Below are positions 36,346-46,430 of a stretch of DNA of 64,000 nt, one piece after another (the first letter of the stretch is position 1; each line of letters opens with the position of its first letter). Under the pieces are notes generated by a model, which worked only from the letters and a program-made list of their open reading frames with translations, was not told the DNA's origin and did no database searches. Both the position numbers and the translations under genes were made by a program. Where the stretch lies: NCBI GenBank assembly GCA_036971615.1, contig JAYKKR010000001.1, positions 682,001-746,000 on the forward strand, written 5' to 3'. Origin of the DNA: Amyloporia xantha (Eukaryota > Basidiomycota > Agaricomycetes > Polyporales > Adustoporiaceae).

Positions 36346-37708
36346 CTAGTCTTTCACGACCTTTGCGGGCTGTTCACGGAGACGAAAGATGAGGGATTGA
36401 CAAGGCCTCAGAGGTTATAGACAAACCTGCACACTGTCAAACGCTTCCATCCCCGCGGAAACCCGGGCACCAGCGACAAGCGCACTCCAGTCGAGAACAT
36501 CGAACGCTGCGTCGCCGCGCTTTATCTGCTCTGCATGGATTGCCCGTGCAGTCAACATGTGGCCATGTGCCGCATCCTACAAACATCGCGTTCTCGACGT
36601 CAGAGTGGATATCTGCAGTGATGTCAAGATATACTTACAATCACGGGCATCGGTGAGTTGAATTCCGTCACCAATTTTCTTACATGGTTCGCATCTTTCA
36701 GGCCGCCATCCATCGCGAAACCCTTCAGTCCGTCAAACGAGTCTGTCACCATCTTGTTGCCGTAGTTTATGTGAGGCGGAGCGGGGAACATGTCCTTGAC
36801 GAGCTCGTATGTCTGCGATGCGGAGATACCCGTCTTCTCTGAGAGCGTAAACGCCTCTGCAAGGATCTCGAGCGTGCCGAGGATCATCGAGTTGCCGATA
36901 AGCTTGAACGTTGGTGCTGCAAAGGAAGACGTCCAATTTAGCCCATACGGCAGCCGACTCGGCAGTACAGTGAATTCCTCACCTTTCTCCAAGTTTCCAC
37001 CCAGGTCCATGACCTTCTTCCCAACAGCGGGCACGAGGATATGTGCGACCTCCTTCTTTGAACGATAGTCACCAGCGAGGACACAGATAAGGTTCGCTGA
37101 GTCGGCGGCAATAGGTGGGCCGAATACGGGGCCGGTGACAAGATGCGTGTGGGGAATGTTTGATAGCAGAGTGTCCAGCTCCCCTGGGACTGCGTGAGCT
37201 CGATGTCACATACGAGAGAGTATAACTTCTGAGTACAGACCTGCTAATGTTGGGTAGATCGTGCTCATCTCGACGAGGATCTTGTTCTTAGTCGGTGGGC
37301 TGTGCCTATCCAGGTATCGACTTCAGTAAATCCGCGCCAGGACCAGTTTAGGACAATAGGACGCACCTTCAGAGATGCCGCAAACTTTTCATACACGTCC
37401 TTCACCACCGCATCGCTGGCGAGACTCGTGAAGACCACATCGGACTCCTGGACGAGCTGCTCTAGCGATTCCGCGATTCGCACCTTGTCCGCGCCTAGCT
37501 CCTTCTGGAGTTTCGTGCACTTTTCCTGCGTGCGGTTAAGCACGAGCAATGGGGATGTGCCAGTGTTTGAAGCTCTGTGTCTGGCCAAGTTGCGTGCCAT
37601 GAAATAGCCCATGGACCCAAGGCCATAGAAGCCGATGGTTTGGATGGTGTGCGACGCCGGGGTCGCGGGGCGAGAAAAGGGGATCGCGTGCTGGGCGACG
37701 GCTGCCAT
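36346..37708 (-). CDS. beta-hydroxyacid dehydrogenase (HIBADH/6PGDH-like), copy A
   Basis: NAD(P)-dependent dehydrogenase of the 3-hydroxyisobutyrate/6-phosphogluconate superfamily, about 330 residues, six or more exons. It starts at 37708; the Rossmann fingerprint GFYGLGSMGYFMARNLARH lies at about residues 27-45. Then VLNRTQEKC (end of beta 2), DVVFTSLASDAVVKDVY, an exon PTKNKILVEMSTIYPTLA, the substrate loop TGPVFGPPIAADSANLICVL, and FKLIGNSMILGTLEILAEAF with the invariant catalytic Lys followed by the family Asn. The all-alpha domain includes MVTDSFDGLKGFAMDGGLKD and VLDWSALVAGARVSAGMEAF. A tiny last exon gives PAKVVKD. The usual substrate motif is DAPVSGG; here it is GPVFGPP, so the substrate is probably not 3-hydroxyisobutyrate. 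Copy B lies 1.3 kb upstream in the same orientation. Confidence 0.85.
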
Positions 37709-38963
37709 TGTCGTTGTGCTGGACGATGGACGATGAGATGGAAGTCGATGAGAGGAAGGAGAAGGAGAGCACGGAAAGCCTCCGTCGCCGTTCCGCGTTT
37801 ACAAGTACTCGCAGGAGGCGGCTGCAATCAGCCATCTCGCGGGCCGCGACGTCATTGCACGTGATCGGTGTGAAGACCAGCGCGGTCACGATGGACGCGT
37901 CCGTCGCGCCCTCTTGTCTACAGCCATATCTATCTCTTGGGTCACTCAATCCCGCTGTTCGACTTCTTGTGTACGTCTGGTTGCTTGCAGTAATATTCTG
38001 CCTGTATGATACATCATAAAATTGTTTCGAGCTTCGCTTCATGCTTCACTCTGGTTTTCTTGACCCAAGCACACACCAAGACGCATGGACGACTAAGCCC
38101 CGTACCCGCTGGTACCATCATTCAAATACGCTCTTCTCGACAGTACATGCATGCTACTGTGTGCAGTATATACCGTACGCGGCCGTATTCGTACACAGCA
38201 ATTTTAGAATGTAACGGACTGGCACGAACAAAACAGAAACTTTTACCGGCAGCTGGCAAGAACACCTAGTGAACATATCACACGATGTCACCAGGAAGTG
38301 CTGGTTTACAGCCCAAAGAAACGGATAAATACAAGAAAACAAAGAGGCACGACAGTGTGCGGCCATTTGCGATAATCAACCGCGGCACCTTTATTAGCCT
38401 GCGAGGACATCGAGACCGATTCGGCTGCCATCGTGAGTCACTTCAGTTGTTGTTGAGATAAGTGTCTTGTCAGGGGTTCTTGACTATTTGCGATGGCCAA
38501 GGCTACACACCGAAGACAGTAACGATACCAGCAGGGTCAAAAGTCATCCCGGTATTCAAGTTGATCTGTCCGTTGTCCCCGACCAGTGAGCTTCTAAGTC
38601 ATGGATTCGGAGTTGCTGAAACTTGGATACCTTTTAGTTCTCAGGCAGGAAATCGGAATGAGGATGACAGGATCCTTTGTGCATCGCCTGTGCAACTCTT
38701 ATGTTCTCACCGTTGCTAGCCGCGTGCACTGTAGCAACTGTCCATGCGATGATCTTCTGACAAGATGCGCTTGAGCAGAAGGGTAGCACGCTTTCGATGA
38801 CCGATGAAGCTTCGCAGGAATGCGCAAATCAATCTACAAGGAGTATTTGTTGGAAAACCAGCAACGCAGGTACACGATATCGGGACTTTTTCGCCGACAT
38901 ACGGATATTTTTTGGGCTTACAGCATAGTCTTGCACTCACGAAACGAATCCCTACGGAAGTCT
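37709..38963. other. spacer between the dehydrogenase paralogues
   Basis: Holds the promoter of copy A and the 3' flank of copy B. A 17-base word CAACCGCGGCACCTTTA at 38378-38394 recurs at 40911-40927, upstream of copy B. No gene seen. Confidence 0.45.
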
Positions 38964-40307
38964 CTATTCTTTCACAACCTTCGCAGGCTAATCATAATAA
39001 AGCATGAGAAAATATCTTGAGGTATGAAGACGCCGATACTAACCTGGGCACCGTTAAATGGTTCCATCCCTGCCGAAACCCTAGCGCCAGCGATAAGTGC
39101 ACTCCAGTCAAGGATGTCGAACGCTTCTTCGCCTCGCTTTTTCTGCTCTGCGTGGATCGCGCGTGCAGTCAGCATGTGGCTGTGCACTGCATCCTACATA
39201 CGAGCGGACATCCTGGCATCAGAACAGCTCAAAAGTCTACAGTATGGCGAGAGGGCACTCACGATCACAGGCATCGGTGAGTTGAATTCTGTCACCAGTC
39301 TTCTTACGTGGTTCGCATCCTTCACGCCGCCGTCGATCGCGAAGCCTCCTACTCCATTGAAGGAGTCGGTGGCCATCCTGTTGCCGTAGTTCACGTACGG
39401 CGGCGCGGGGAACATGTCCTTGACGAGCTCGTACGTCTGGGACGCTGATATACCGGTCTTCTCCGAGAGCGTGAATGCCTCGGCGAGGATCTCGAGCGCG
39501 CCGAGGATCATCGAGTTGCCGATGAGCTTGAACGTCGGTGCTACGAAGATGGACGTGCGTTTTTAAGAATGCAGCCTTAACTGGAGCGTACAGCGTGCTC
39601 CTTACCTTTCTCGAGGTTGCCACCTAGGTCCATTACCTTCTTACCGATAGCAGGGACGAGGATCTGTGCGACCTCTTTCTTTGATCGGTGGTCCCCAGCG
39701 AGGACGCAGATGAGGTTGGCTGACTCAGCCGCTATGGGTGGGCCGAAGACGGGGCCGGTGACGAAATGCGTATGCGGGATGTCGGAAAGGAGGGCTTCCA
39801 GCTCGCCTAGGTTCGTCAGCTCAAGGGTGCACGCAAGAGCTCGACACGCTGGAACACCCACCTGCGATAGTTGGGTAGGTTGTGCTCATTTCCACGAGGA
39901 TCTTGGTCTTCGTCGGCGGGTGTGCCTATCCATGCCCAGCTCAGCAGTCGACCACCGTGCCCATCTCACATCACACCACGCACCTTCAACGTCGCTGCCA
40001 GCTTCCCATACACGTCCTTCACCACCGCGTCGTTCGCGAGACTGGTGAACAGCACGTCGCACTCTTGCACGAGCTGCTCCGCCGAGTCCGCAATGCGGAC
40101 CTTGTCTGCGCCCAGCTCCTTCTGCAGCTGTGTGCACTTCCCCTGCGAGCGGTTGTACACGAGGAGCGGGATGCTACCCGGGTCCGACGCGTGGTGCCTC
40201 GCGAGGTTGCGGGCCATGAAGTAGCCCATGCCTCCGAGACCGTAAAACCCGATGATCTGGACGGTGGGTGACGGCATGCTGTCTTCCGCTGTGGAGGTCA
40301 TTGTCAT
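38964..40307 (-). CDS. beta-hydroxyacid dehydrogenase (HIBADH/6PGDH-like), copy B
   Basis: Tandem paralogue of copy A with the same domain order. Start at 40307; IIGFYGLGGMGYFMARNLAR is the Rossmann motif. Then VYNRSQGKC, DVLFTSLANDAVVKDVYGKL, HTHFVTGPVFGPPIAAESAN, GKKVMDLGGNLEKGK, MILGALEILAEAFTLSEKTG, ATDSFNGVGGFAIDGGVKD, ILDWSALIAGARVSAGMEPF and a last exon PAKVVKE ending at 38964. The same GPVFGPP loop is present, so the change predates the duplication. Introns interrupt at the same places as in copy A, including the one just before the tiny last exon. The start region differs (no IPFSRPATPASH leader). Its upstream region is now cut short by the insertion at 40807, about 500 bp from the start codon. 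Confidence 0.85.
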
Positions 40308-40800
40308 CTATTCGAATCAGAGACTGCTGTAAGATGGGTTGTGGGTGACGAGGAGGGTAGGATGAGAGAGGATGGAGAGCCTTTACTGTGGTCCTACCCA
40401 CTTATATGCTGGCGGTGCGCGCTATTCGACCCCGATCTCATTTGCATCATGGTCCTGTATCCCACTGCTCGACGTATAACGCTCGTCAGGGTCGAGACCT
40501 GTGTGTCGGATCGACGCGTCCGTTGAGTTCTGCAATCCCGTCCCCTTCGCGCTTCTCCGACCGTTCCGACTGGTATTTCTTGTTCTTGCTAGTCGGTAGC
40601 GCGACCTTGTTATACAGCACTGGAGCATCATACGGTCACCGCTCCTTGCAATGTCCTGCTAGGTGCTATCACCGGTGAACGTATCTGCAACCACATATCT
40701 GCTGTTCGCTCTGACCCCTCGACAAGAAGGTTCCGCGGGATCCGCGCTCGTTGTTCAGTTCCTCTGCAGCCCTTAGAAGTCAGAAAGCATCAAGGAGTCT
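40308..40800. other. residual promoter region of dehydrogenase copy B
   Basis: About 490 bp between the copy B start codon and the target duplication of the inserted element. No gene seen. Confidence 0.4.
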
Positions 40801-40806
40801 TGATGC
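40801..40806. repeat. left target-site duplication TGATGC
   Basis: Identical to 43907-43912, each copy directly outside the inverted repeat. Confidence 0.8.
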
Positions 40807-40831
40807 TATGGTAAGCGTAACGGTCGTGCTC
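40807..40831 (+). repeat. left terminal inverted repeat of the 3.1-kb element
   Basis: 25 of 25 bases match the reverse complement of 43882-43906. Confidence 0.95.
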
Positions 40832-43800
40832 TGATTTCGAACTCAGGCGGCGTCTTCCGCGAACGGCATCAACGGCTTTCCATAAGAAGACTGTGAGACC
40901 CTGATCACCGCAACCGCGGCACCTTTAGATTACACCACAGCCCGTTGTAGTCAAATGCTGTATAACTTACCTTGGCTGCTGTACATATCATATGAATCGG
41001 CTAGCTTACATATTTAGGTTGTGGTCAATGCTTTCAGTCACACATCTTATTACCACAGAAACCTGCCTTTCATTCAGCAGAATAAGGCTCACAGGAGACA
41101 GCTTATCAAAATAGAGTTTGCAACATGAATCATTCCTGGTTGTCAAATCAATTTTTCAATAAGTAGAAGAGAGTAAGAGTGTGTGTTTGTGACATGACAA
41201 GGAAAAAAGAAGGAAGAATGTAGTTCTCCTGATGTCCAATGCCAACAGTTGAGATACGATCATATTGGATATATTGGACTCCATACAAGCCTGCTATGCA
41301 AATTGATCTGATGCTCATGGTTACAGCTAATGCTCCAACTATTGGGTGTACATTTATAGAAATTGGGTATTTCATAAATGGTATATGGTATATAGAAGTA
41401 ATTACACAGTAGATACACAGCATAAACAATACACATATATATTAAAAAAGCAATATGTGCTCAAAATCTTCAACACTGACCCTTCTCCTCACAGGCTCTC
41501 TCTCTCTTATGAATATCAGTACATAGATTCAAAAAAGACACGAGTCATGATCTCCCATCATAATGAGGGAATCTCCAGTTTTCTCTATTCTTCCAATGGT
41601 CAAGGTCTGTTCTTGGATCTGGAAAAGCCATTCTTATTTTATTTTTTGCTTTTTGTTTGCTTGGAAAACTTATTGTCCTGTAGGGAACAAGGAAAAAACA
41701 ACTGGTAGCTTTCCTATAATCTATTGAGTCAGAAATGGAGAGGGCTAGGAGGAAAATAAACATGCTGATATTGTCCCAAATGTGATTGTTATGTAGATGC
41801 AAATAATCAGATATGCAATAATATCATCTTTGGCTACAGGGTGTCAGATTTATTTACAGTTTATTGGGGTAGCAGTAGTTCAACATATATAGGATACAAT
41901 TTGAGCCATTCATGTACAAATAGATGAAGTAGTTGGAGCCTCAAAACTTACAGCTATTTGCCATTGAGTGCCAGTGAGGATTCTGATATTTAAAATTCAA
42001 TGTCTGCAAGTTCATTATTGTGTGCCACTCATGGTTGAAGACATGCTATAAAACATGAGGAACTTGAAGATGGTGAAAATATTAGAAATGATATAAACTG
42101 CTCAAGCACAATATCTTCATCACAATATAAAAATTGACAGTTGAAATTTCTTCCTCATTTCACACAACCACATATTGGAAATCTGATCTAGAACTACAGT
42201 GGGTTACCAAAATTTCTTTCTTTAAAATATATGCACATTTCACAATCTTCCAAACACAGTAAATGCATATTGGATTGTTCTCAGATTTAGAGCTATGAAG
42301 TGGCATTGTTAATTCAGAAGGGCTGGTCTCTCCAGGGTTTCAAAATGATGAGTCTAAGCATATATACAAGAGTCATGATCCAATGTCTGATGGCTTGGAT
42401 TATACTAAACTTAAGCCTGAGGATATAATGTCTGTTGACATCAGTAAAACTCCAAATTTTTCTTATTGACTTACTATCTCTTTCTCTTGCCTAAGAATAA
42501 TTCACATTCCCAGGATTTTTTTGATTCTTCTGAATAGTCTGAGAAGTCTCTGGATTTCTTGTCTAGGAAATTAAGATAGATAAGTTGATTGAGAAAAGTT
42601 TGGTTTTCCTGATGCTTTTTCCAGGGAAGTGCCAATTTGTAATTTATTTATACTCTTTGTAGTACATCTTGCAGGTCTTAGCCTGTCTCATATTAGAGAT
42701 TAGCAGGTATTCATCTTCTTGCAATTTTAACAGAAGTAGCCTATGGCACAGACAAAATAAATGTGACCAGGACTTATCTATGCATAAAAAACCCTCAGGA
42801 ATAGGCTCAATAAGATCAAGAAATGACTACTAGAATGTTGACATAAATTTTAATCTACACAATGAATTTATAGAAAGTCCAGATGTACTATTTATTCTGA
42901 TGTATCCATCAACCTAGCTAAGGCATTTTAAATAGGATGAAATAGTACTCTATATGCAGCTTTCATTGTTGGTGGAAGGATCAAAGAGATGAAAAAATAA
43001 TATCTCTCTCTTATGCCACCAGCAAGGATTATAAAAACCTTGGAAGGAGCTTTTGTTACATCTAGTATTTGTATGATATTGCAACCAATATTCAACAAGT
43101 TATTTTTGACAAAGTCTGACATCAAGATATTACAAATCCTATTCAGTGTTTGGGATTTTTCTCACTACCCTGAAATACTGTGTCAAGTGGCTCTTCCAAA
43201 TATAAAGCATTTACTTGGAGTGTCATTGATACCTGTCCATTCTGAGTCCTGACAAGCCATAGAAAATGATGCCACTTACTGAGTATATTATTGTTCAAGG
43301 ATATTTGACTGCTCATATAATATGCAAGTGTCATTTATATTCAAGACAAATGATAGAAATTTAAGGACCTGGTTCACCTCTAGCATATGGTGCAGGCAAC
43401 AATTGTCAACTAGGTCAACTACCTATAATGTTAAGGTGTAAGTCACAGAATGTAGTTGAATTTTTTTCCTAAAGCTGCTATAAGGCTGTCCTTAATATCT
43501 GTGGCCAAAAATGACCCCAATTTGACCGGGAGGAGGTGGAGCAGTATCTTGCGCGAACCGACAAGCCTCTCCCTGTTGAGCGACGGTGTTTGCCGGACGC
43601 TCACCAAAATAGGCAATCGACTCGTTGGACAGCCTAGGTGCAACGTGTTTGACCACCGGTGCTGCCTGCACATAACTTGTCTCTTTGCTCAAATATCCAC
43701 AGTAAATGTTAAAACATGTATTGCAGCATAATATAAGAAGTGTATTCCATGAGTTTTTAGTGGGCAATGTATTTTGAGGATGCGGTATGGTCACACACGG

Positions 43801-43881
43801 CATGATCTATGCATTATCTCGCAGCTCTCTGGGGTCCTGGGCTCTTCCGATCTGGCCGAACATCGGAGTGTCAAATCACGT

Positions 43882-43906
43882 GAGCACGACCGTTACGCTT
43901 ACCATA
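43882..43906 (-). repeat. right terminal inverted repeat of the 3.1-kb element
   Basis: Perfect inverted partner of 40807-40831. Confidence 0.95.
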
Positions 43907-43912
43907 TGATGC
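43907..43912. repeat. right target-site duplication TGATGC
   Basis: Identical to 40801-40806. Confidence 0.8.
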
Positions 43913-44810
43913 TTCCGCGCCAATCATGGCATGTATGGGACAGTGAGTTGGACGTTATCCAATGATAACCCGTGCGTCTTACATATCTCTTGTTCAGTGG
44001 CCCGCGGGAGTCCGACGGCTCTGAGCTGCCTTATCATCTTTCGTCTAGCTTTTGAATATACAGTAGAGTCACACAGGATGTACCTTTGATTCGCCTGCGA
44101 CCGCATCCTCGGTTCTCAGTTGTAGATAAGCCTTATAGAGAGTTGGTTCAGCCCAGTCTGCTCCTGCCGATGACATCGAGCGCGTTTCGCTTTAAATGCT
44201 ATGAGATTGATTGATGTGCTTCCCGTTCCCTCAGAGCCCGAGACTCGCCTGTGTGCCCATGTCTACCTGTCGATTGTAGCATGGTGCGTGCTTCAGATAG
44301 ATATATAATGTCTGATTGGATTCTGAGAATGACGACATGGCAATTCAGACAGTGATCAGCTACTGCTATGATACTCCACCAGGCCATGATAATTATACCT
44401 TGAAGTACTAGCACTGAGGTGACATTTATATGATTGCATACTTACAACTTGAAGAAGAACGCTTCGCGCCGAGGATTTCCTCCTGAACACGCTCAGTTTC
44501 AGTTAGGAGAGTAAGGTGTAGCTTGAGCCGACGTAGTGCGGGGTAGGCCTGACGGAAAGCCTAAATTGGGGGTTGGGCGCTATCTAAATTTAGTGGCCAA
44601 CATGGCTCATCCGCGTACATAGTCCTGGCGACAGTCATTTTCCCTTTCCCTCCTCCGTCTTGCCCTTCCCTCTCGCCTACTACCCTCCGACTTTATTCAA
44701 ACTGTATCTCCCTAAACATTGTATCAGCCTGGGTCTGAACTTGCTCTCTTTGATCGCCTGAACTCGTATCCTTTGTCAACCCTCGAACCACAAGTCTGCA
44801 GTCCTTCAAC
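43913..44810. other. intergenic region and promoter of the copper transporter
   Basis: No gene seen up to about 44600. From about 44636 to 44700 the plus strand is a pyrimidine tract (TTTCCCTTTCCCTCC and similar), a common core-promoter feature of basidiomycete genes, about 110-170 bp before the Ctr start codon. Confidence 0.45.
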
Positions 44811-45994
44811 ATGATGAAGATGGAAGGGTGGAAGGATCACCTCCACTTTGCTTTTCTCGGCGAGCACGTCCTCTTTCCCAACCTACACATCGACTCTCTC
44901 GCCAAGTTCGCCGTCGCGTCCTTCGTCGCGATCTTCGTATGCCTCACAGAAAGGTATACACCCTCTTTGATACGCGTCGCATTTGACTTCAACATGTGTC
45001 TCACTTTTCCAGGCTGCTAACATACGGCATTTCAAAGCACTGGGGCCCTGCGCGTATCCGCCACTCCCGCTTGCGCACCGCTCTCTGGCGCGCCGGCCTG
45101 TACTGGCTCGTCACCTTTGACAGACTGTGCGTCTCCCACCCTTTCCTATTTTGTCTTGACAACCCGCTGACGGTTCCTGTCATACACTGTCTTGTGCGTA
45201 TGGCAGAATGTACATGTTAATTGCCATGACTTTCAACATCGAGTGAGTCGTATGTCATTTTCGTCGTTCATACAAAGGCTCAACCCATCTACAATGCAAT
45301 GCGTAGGTTGATTGTGGTCACGGTGAGTATTAGAAACGTTTCTCAGTGACATGTACTTATGTCTTGTAGGTCACTACGCTCTCCTTCGGTCAATTCATCA
45401 TTGAATACCTCGAGTCTGCATCACTCACCCGCTCACCCGAGTAAGTCCTCTATTTTACTTATTCTCACCTCCTGTCTCACTTCACGTCCCCGCCCCCTTT
45501 ACTCACTTCGTTCTCCATCTGTCCGACCCCACTTCCGTCCTTCCTCCTGTAAACATTCCCCGTTCCCCATCCTCAACACATTCTTCCCACCCAGCCCCGA
45601 AACCCTAAAAGAGCCCCTTCTCTCCTCCTCCCACTTCTACTCCCTCTCCTCTCCCGGCTCGGCCCCCTCTCCCTCACACTCACACTCCCACTCGCGCTCC
45701 TCCACGTCCTCCCTTCCCCGCAAACACGAACGCCAGTCCTCCTACCCGCCACCCCCGCACACCACATACGAGCCCCACCCGCCCGCCTCGCGCCGCACGC
45801 GCTCCAAGCCCGACAACCTCAACCTCTACATCCACCCGAGCGAGTCGAACATCGCCCGCGCGGACGCGGCCGCGCATGAGCTCGGGCTGACGAGCGGGTC
45901 GGACGAGGGTGAGGGCGAGCGCCATAGGGGGGAGCCGCAGTGGGAGCTAGGAAAGGGCCCGGACGTTGCGAGGGAGCTGCTGGGGCGATATTGA
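44811..45994 (+). CDS. Ctr-family copper transporter
   Basis: Six exons (44811-44953, 45013-45126, 45207-45242, 45307-45322, 45370-45440, 45595-45994), 259 residues. The start MMKMEGWKDHLHFAF carries the Met-rich beginning and the charged segment typical of low-affinity Ctr proteins. TM1 is LAKFAVASFVAIFVCL. A basic cytosolic loop follows (GPARIRHSRLRTALWRA). TM2 holds the MxxxM selectivity motif as YMLIAMTF. TM3 is LIVVTVTTLSFGQFIIEYL, where the usual GxxxG packing motif is not obvious. After TM3 comes a long Ser/Pro/His tail with HSHSHSHSRS and SYPPPPHTTYEPHPP, ending DVARELLGRY; most Ctr proteins stop soon after TM3. Ctr proteins form trimers that move Cu(I) across the plasma or vacuolar membrane. 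Exon 4 is only 16 nt. Confidence 0.88.
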
Positions 45995-46430
45995 GCTTTT
46001 GAGACTTTTGTCCCTTCGAGCGTTTTGTGGATTTGTCGCTTTGATTGTAGGATACATGTACGTTTCTTTCCCTACTAGCTGCATTTTGCTCTCTGCCTTT
46101 TTTTGCGAGGAGCGGGGCTCTCGCAGCGTGAGGGTTGGCCCTCACACCGTACGCTATTCTGAGTCGCTTTCGTGTGCGTATTTTTGCTCTGCTTCCGCCC
46201 CGCCTAGGTCTAGCGATCGGTGTAATACACGATAGACATACTCAAAAGCTATGTCTACACATACAATCAATATAAACCATTCATCGTCGTCAGCAGAAGC
46301 AGTAAAAGATGCATTGTAATATACGTCGCACGCGATTGAGAGTCTCCGATTCATCGTCAGTCGTACTATCCAATATCCCGAGTCAATTCTCGAGGCGCAG
46401 ATGATCTACTCTACCAGCACACACCCACGG
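45995..46430. other. convergent 3' intergenic region
   Basis: 3' flanks of the copper transporter (plus) and the Ark/Prk kinase (minus), 436 bp. No other feature seen. Confidence 0.4.

Larger units (their letters stand above)
40807..43906. mobile_element. 3.1-kb TIR element with a CpG-free AT-rich core
   Basis: Bounded by perfect 25-base inverted repeats (40807-40831 and 43882-43906) that begin TATGGTAAGCGTAACGGTCG. After a 3-base gap the match goes on with TGATTT, so the imperfect repeat is near 40 bases. Both sides are flanked by the 6-bp direct repeat TGATGC (40801-40806 and 43907-43912), a target duplication. The outer 200-400 bases on each side have the normal GC and CpG of the genome. 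The core, about 41000 to 43505, is around one third GC and has about two CpG in 2.4 kb. Frames in the core are short; the better open ones (plus 42326-42469, plus 43013-43252, minus 42928-43125) resemble no transposase I know. Hence a DNA transposon that is non-autonomous or decayed beyond recognition. A 6-bp duplication does not point to one standard superfamily. Confidence 0.85.

Noticed and set aside
41148..41802. frames of 85-120 codons in the AT-rich core
   Set aside because: They contain runs of aromatic and aliphatic residues set by AT richness, no transposase or other domain, and overlap on both strands.
41000..43505. simple contamination by animal DNA as the full explanation of the AT-rich core
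   Set aside because: Not excluded, but intact inverted repeats and the TGATGC duplication enclose the segment, and the CpG level is lower than is usual even for vertebrate DNA.
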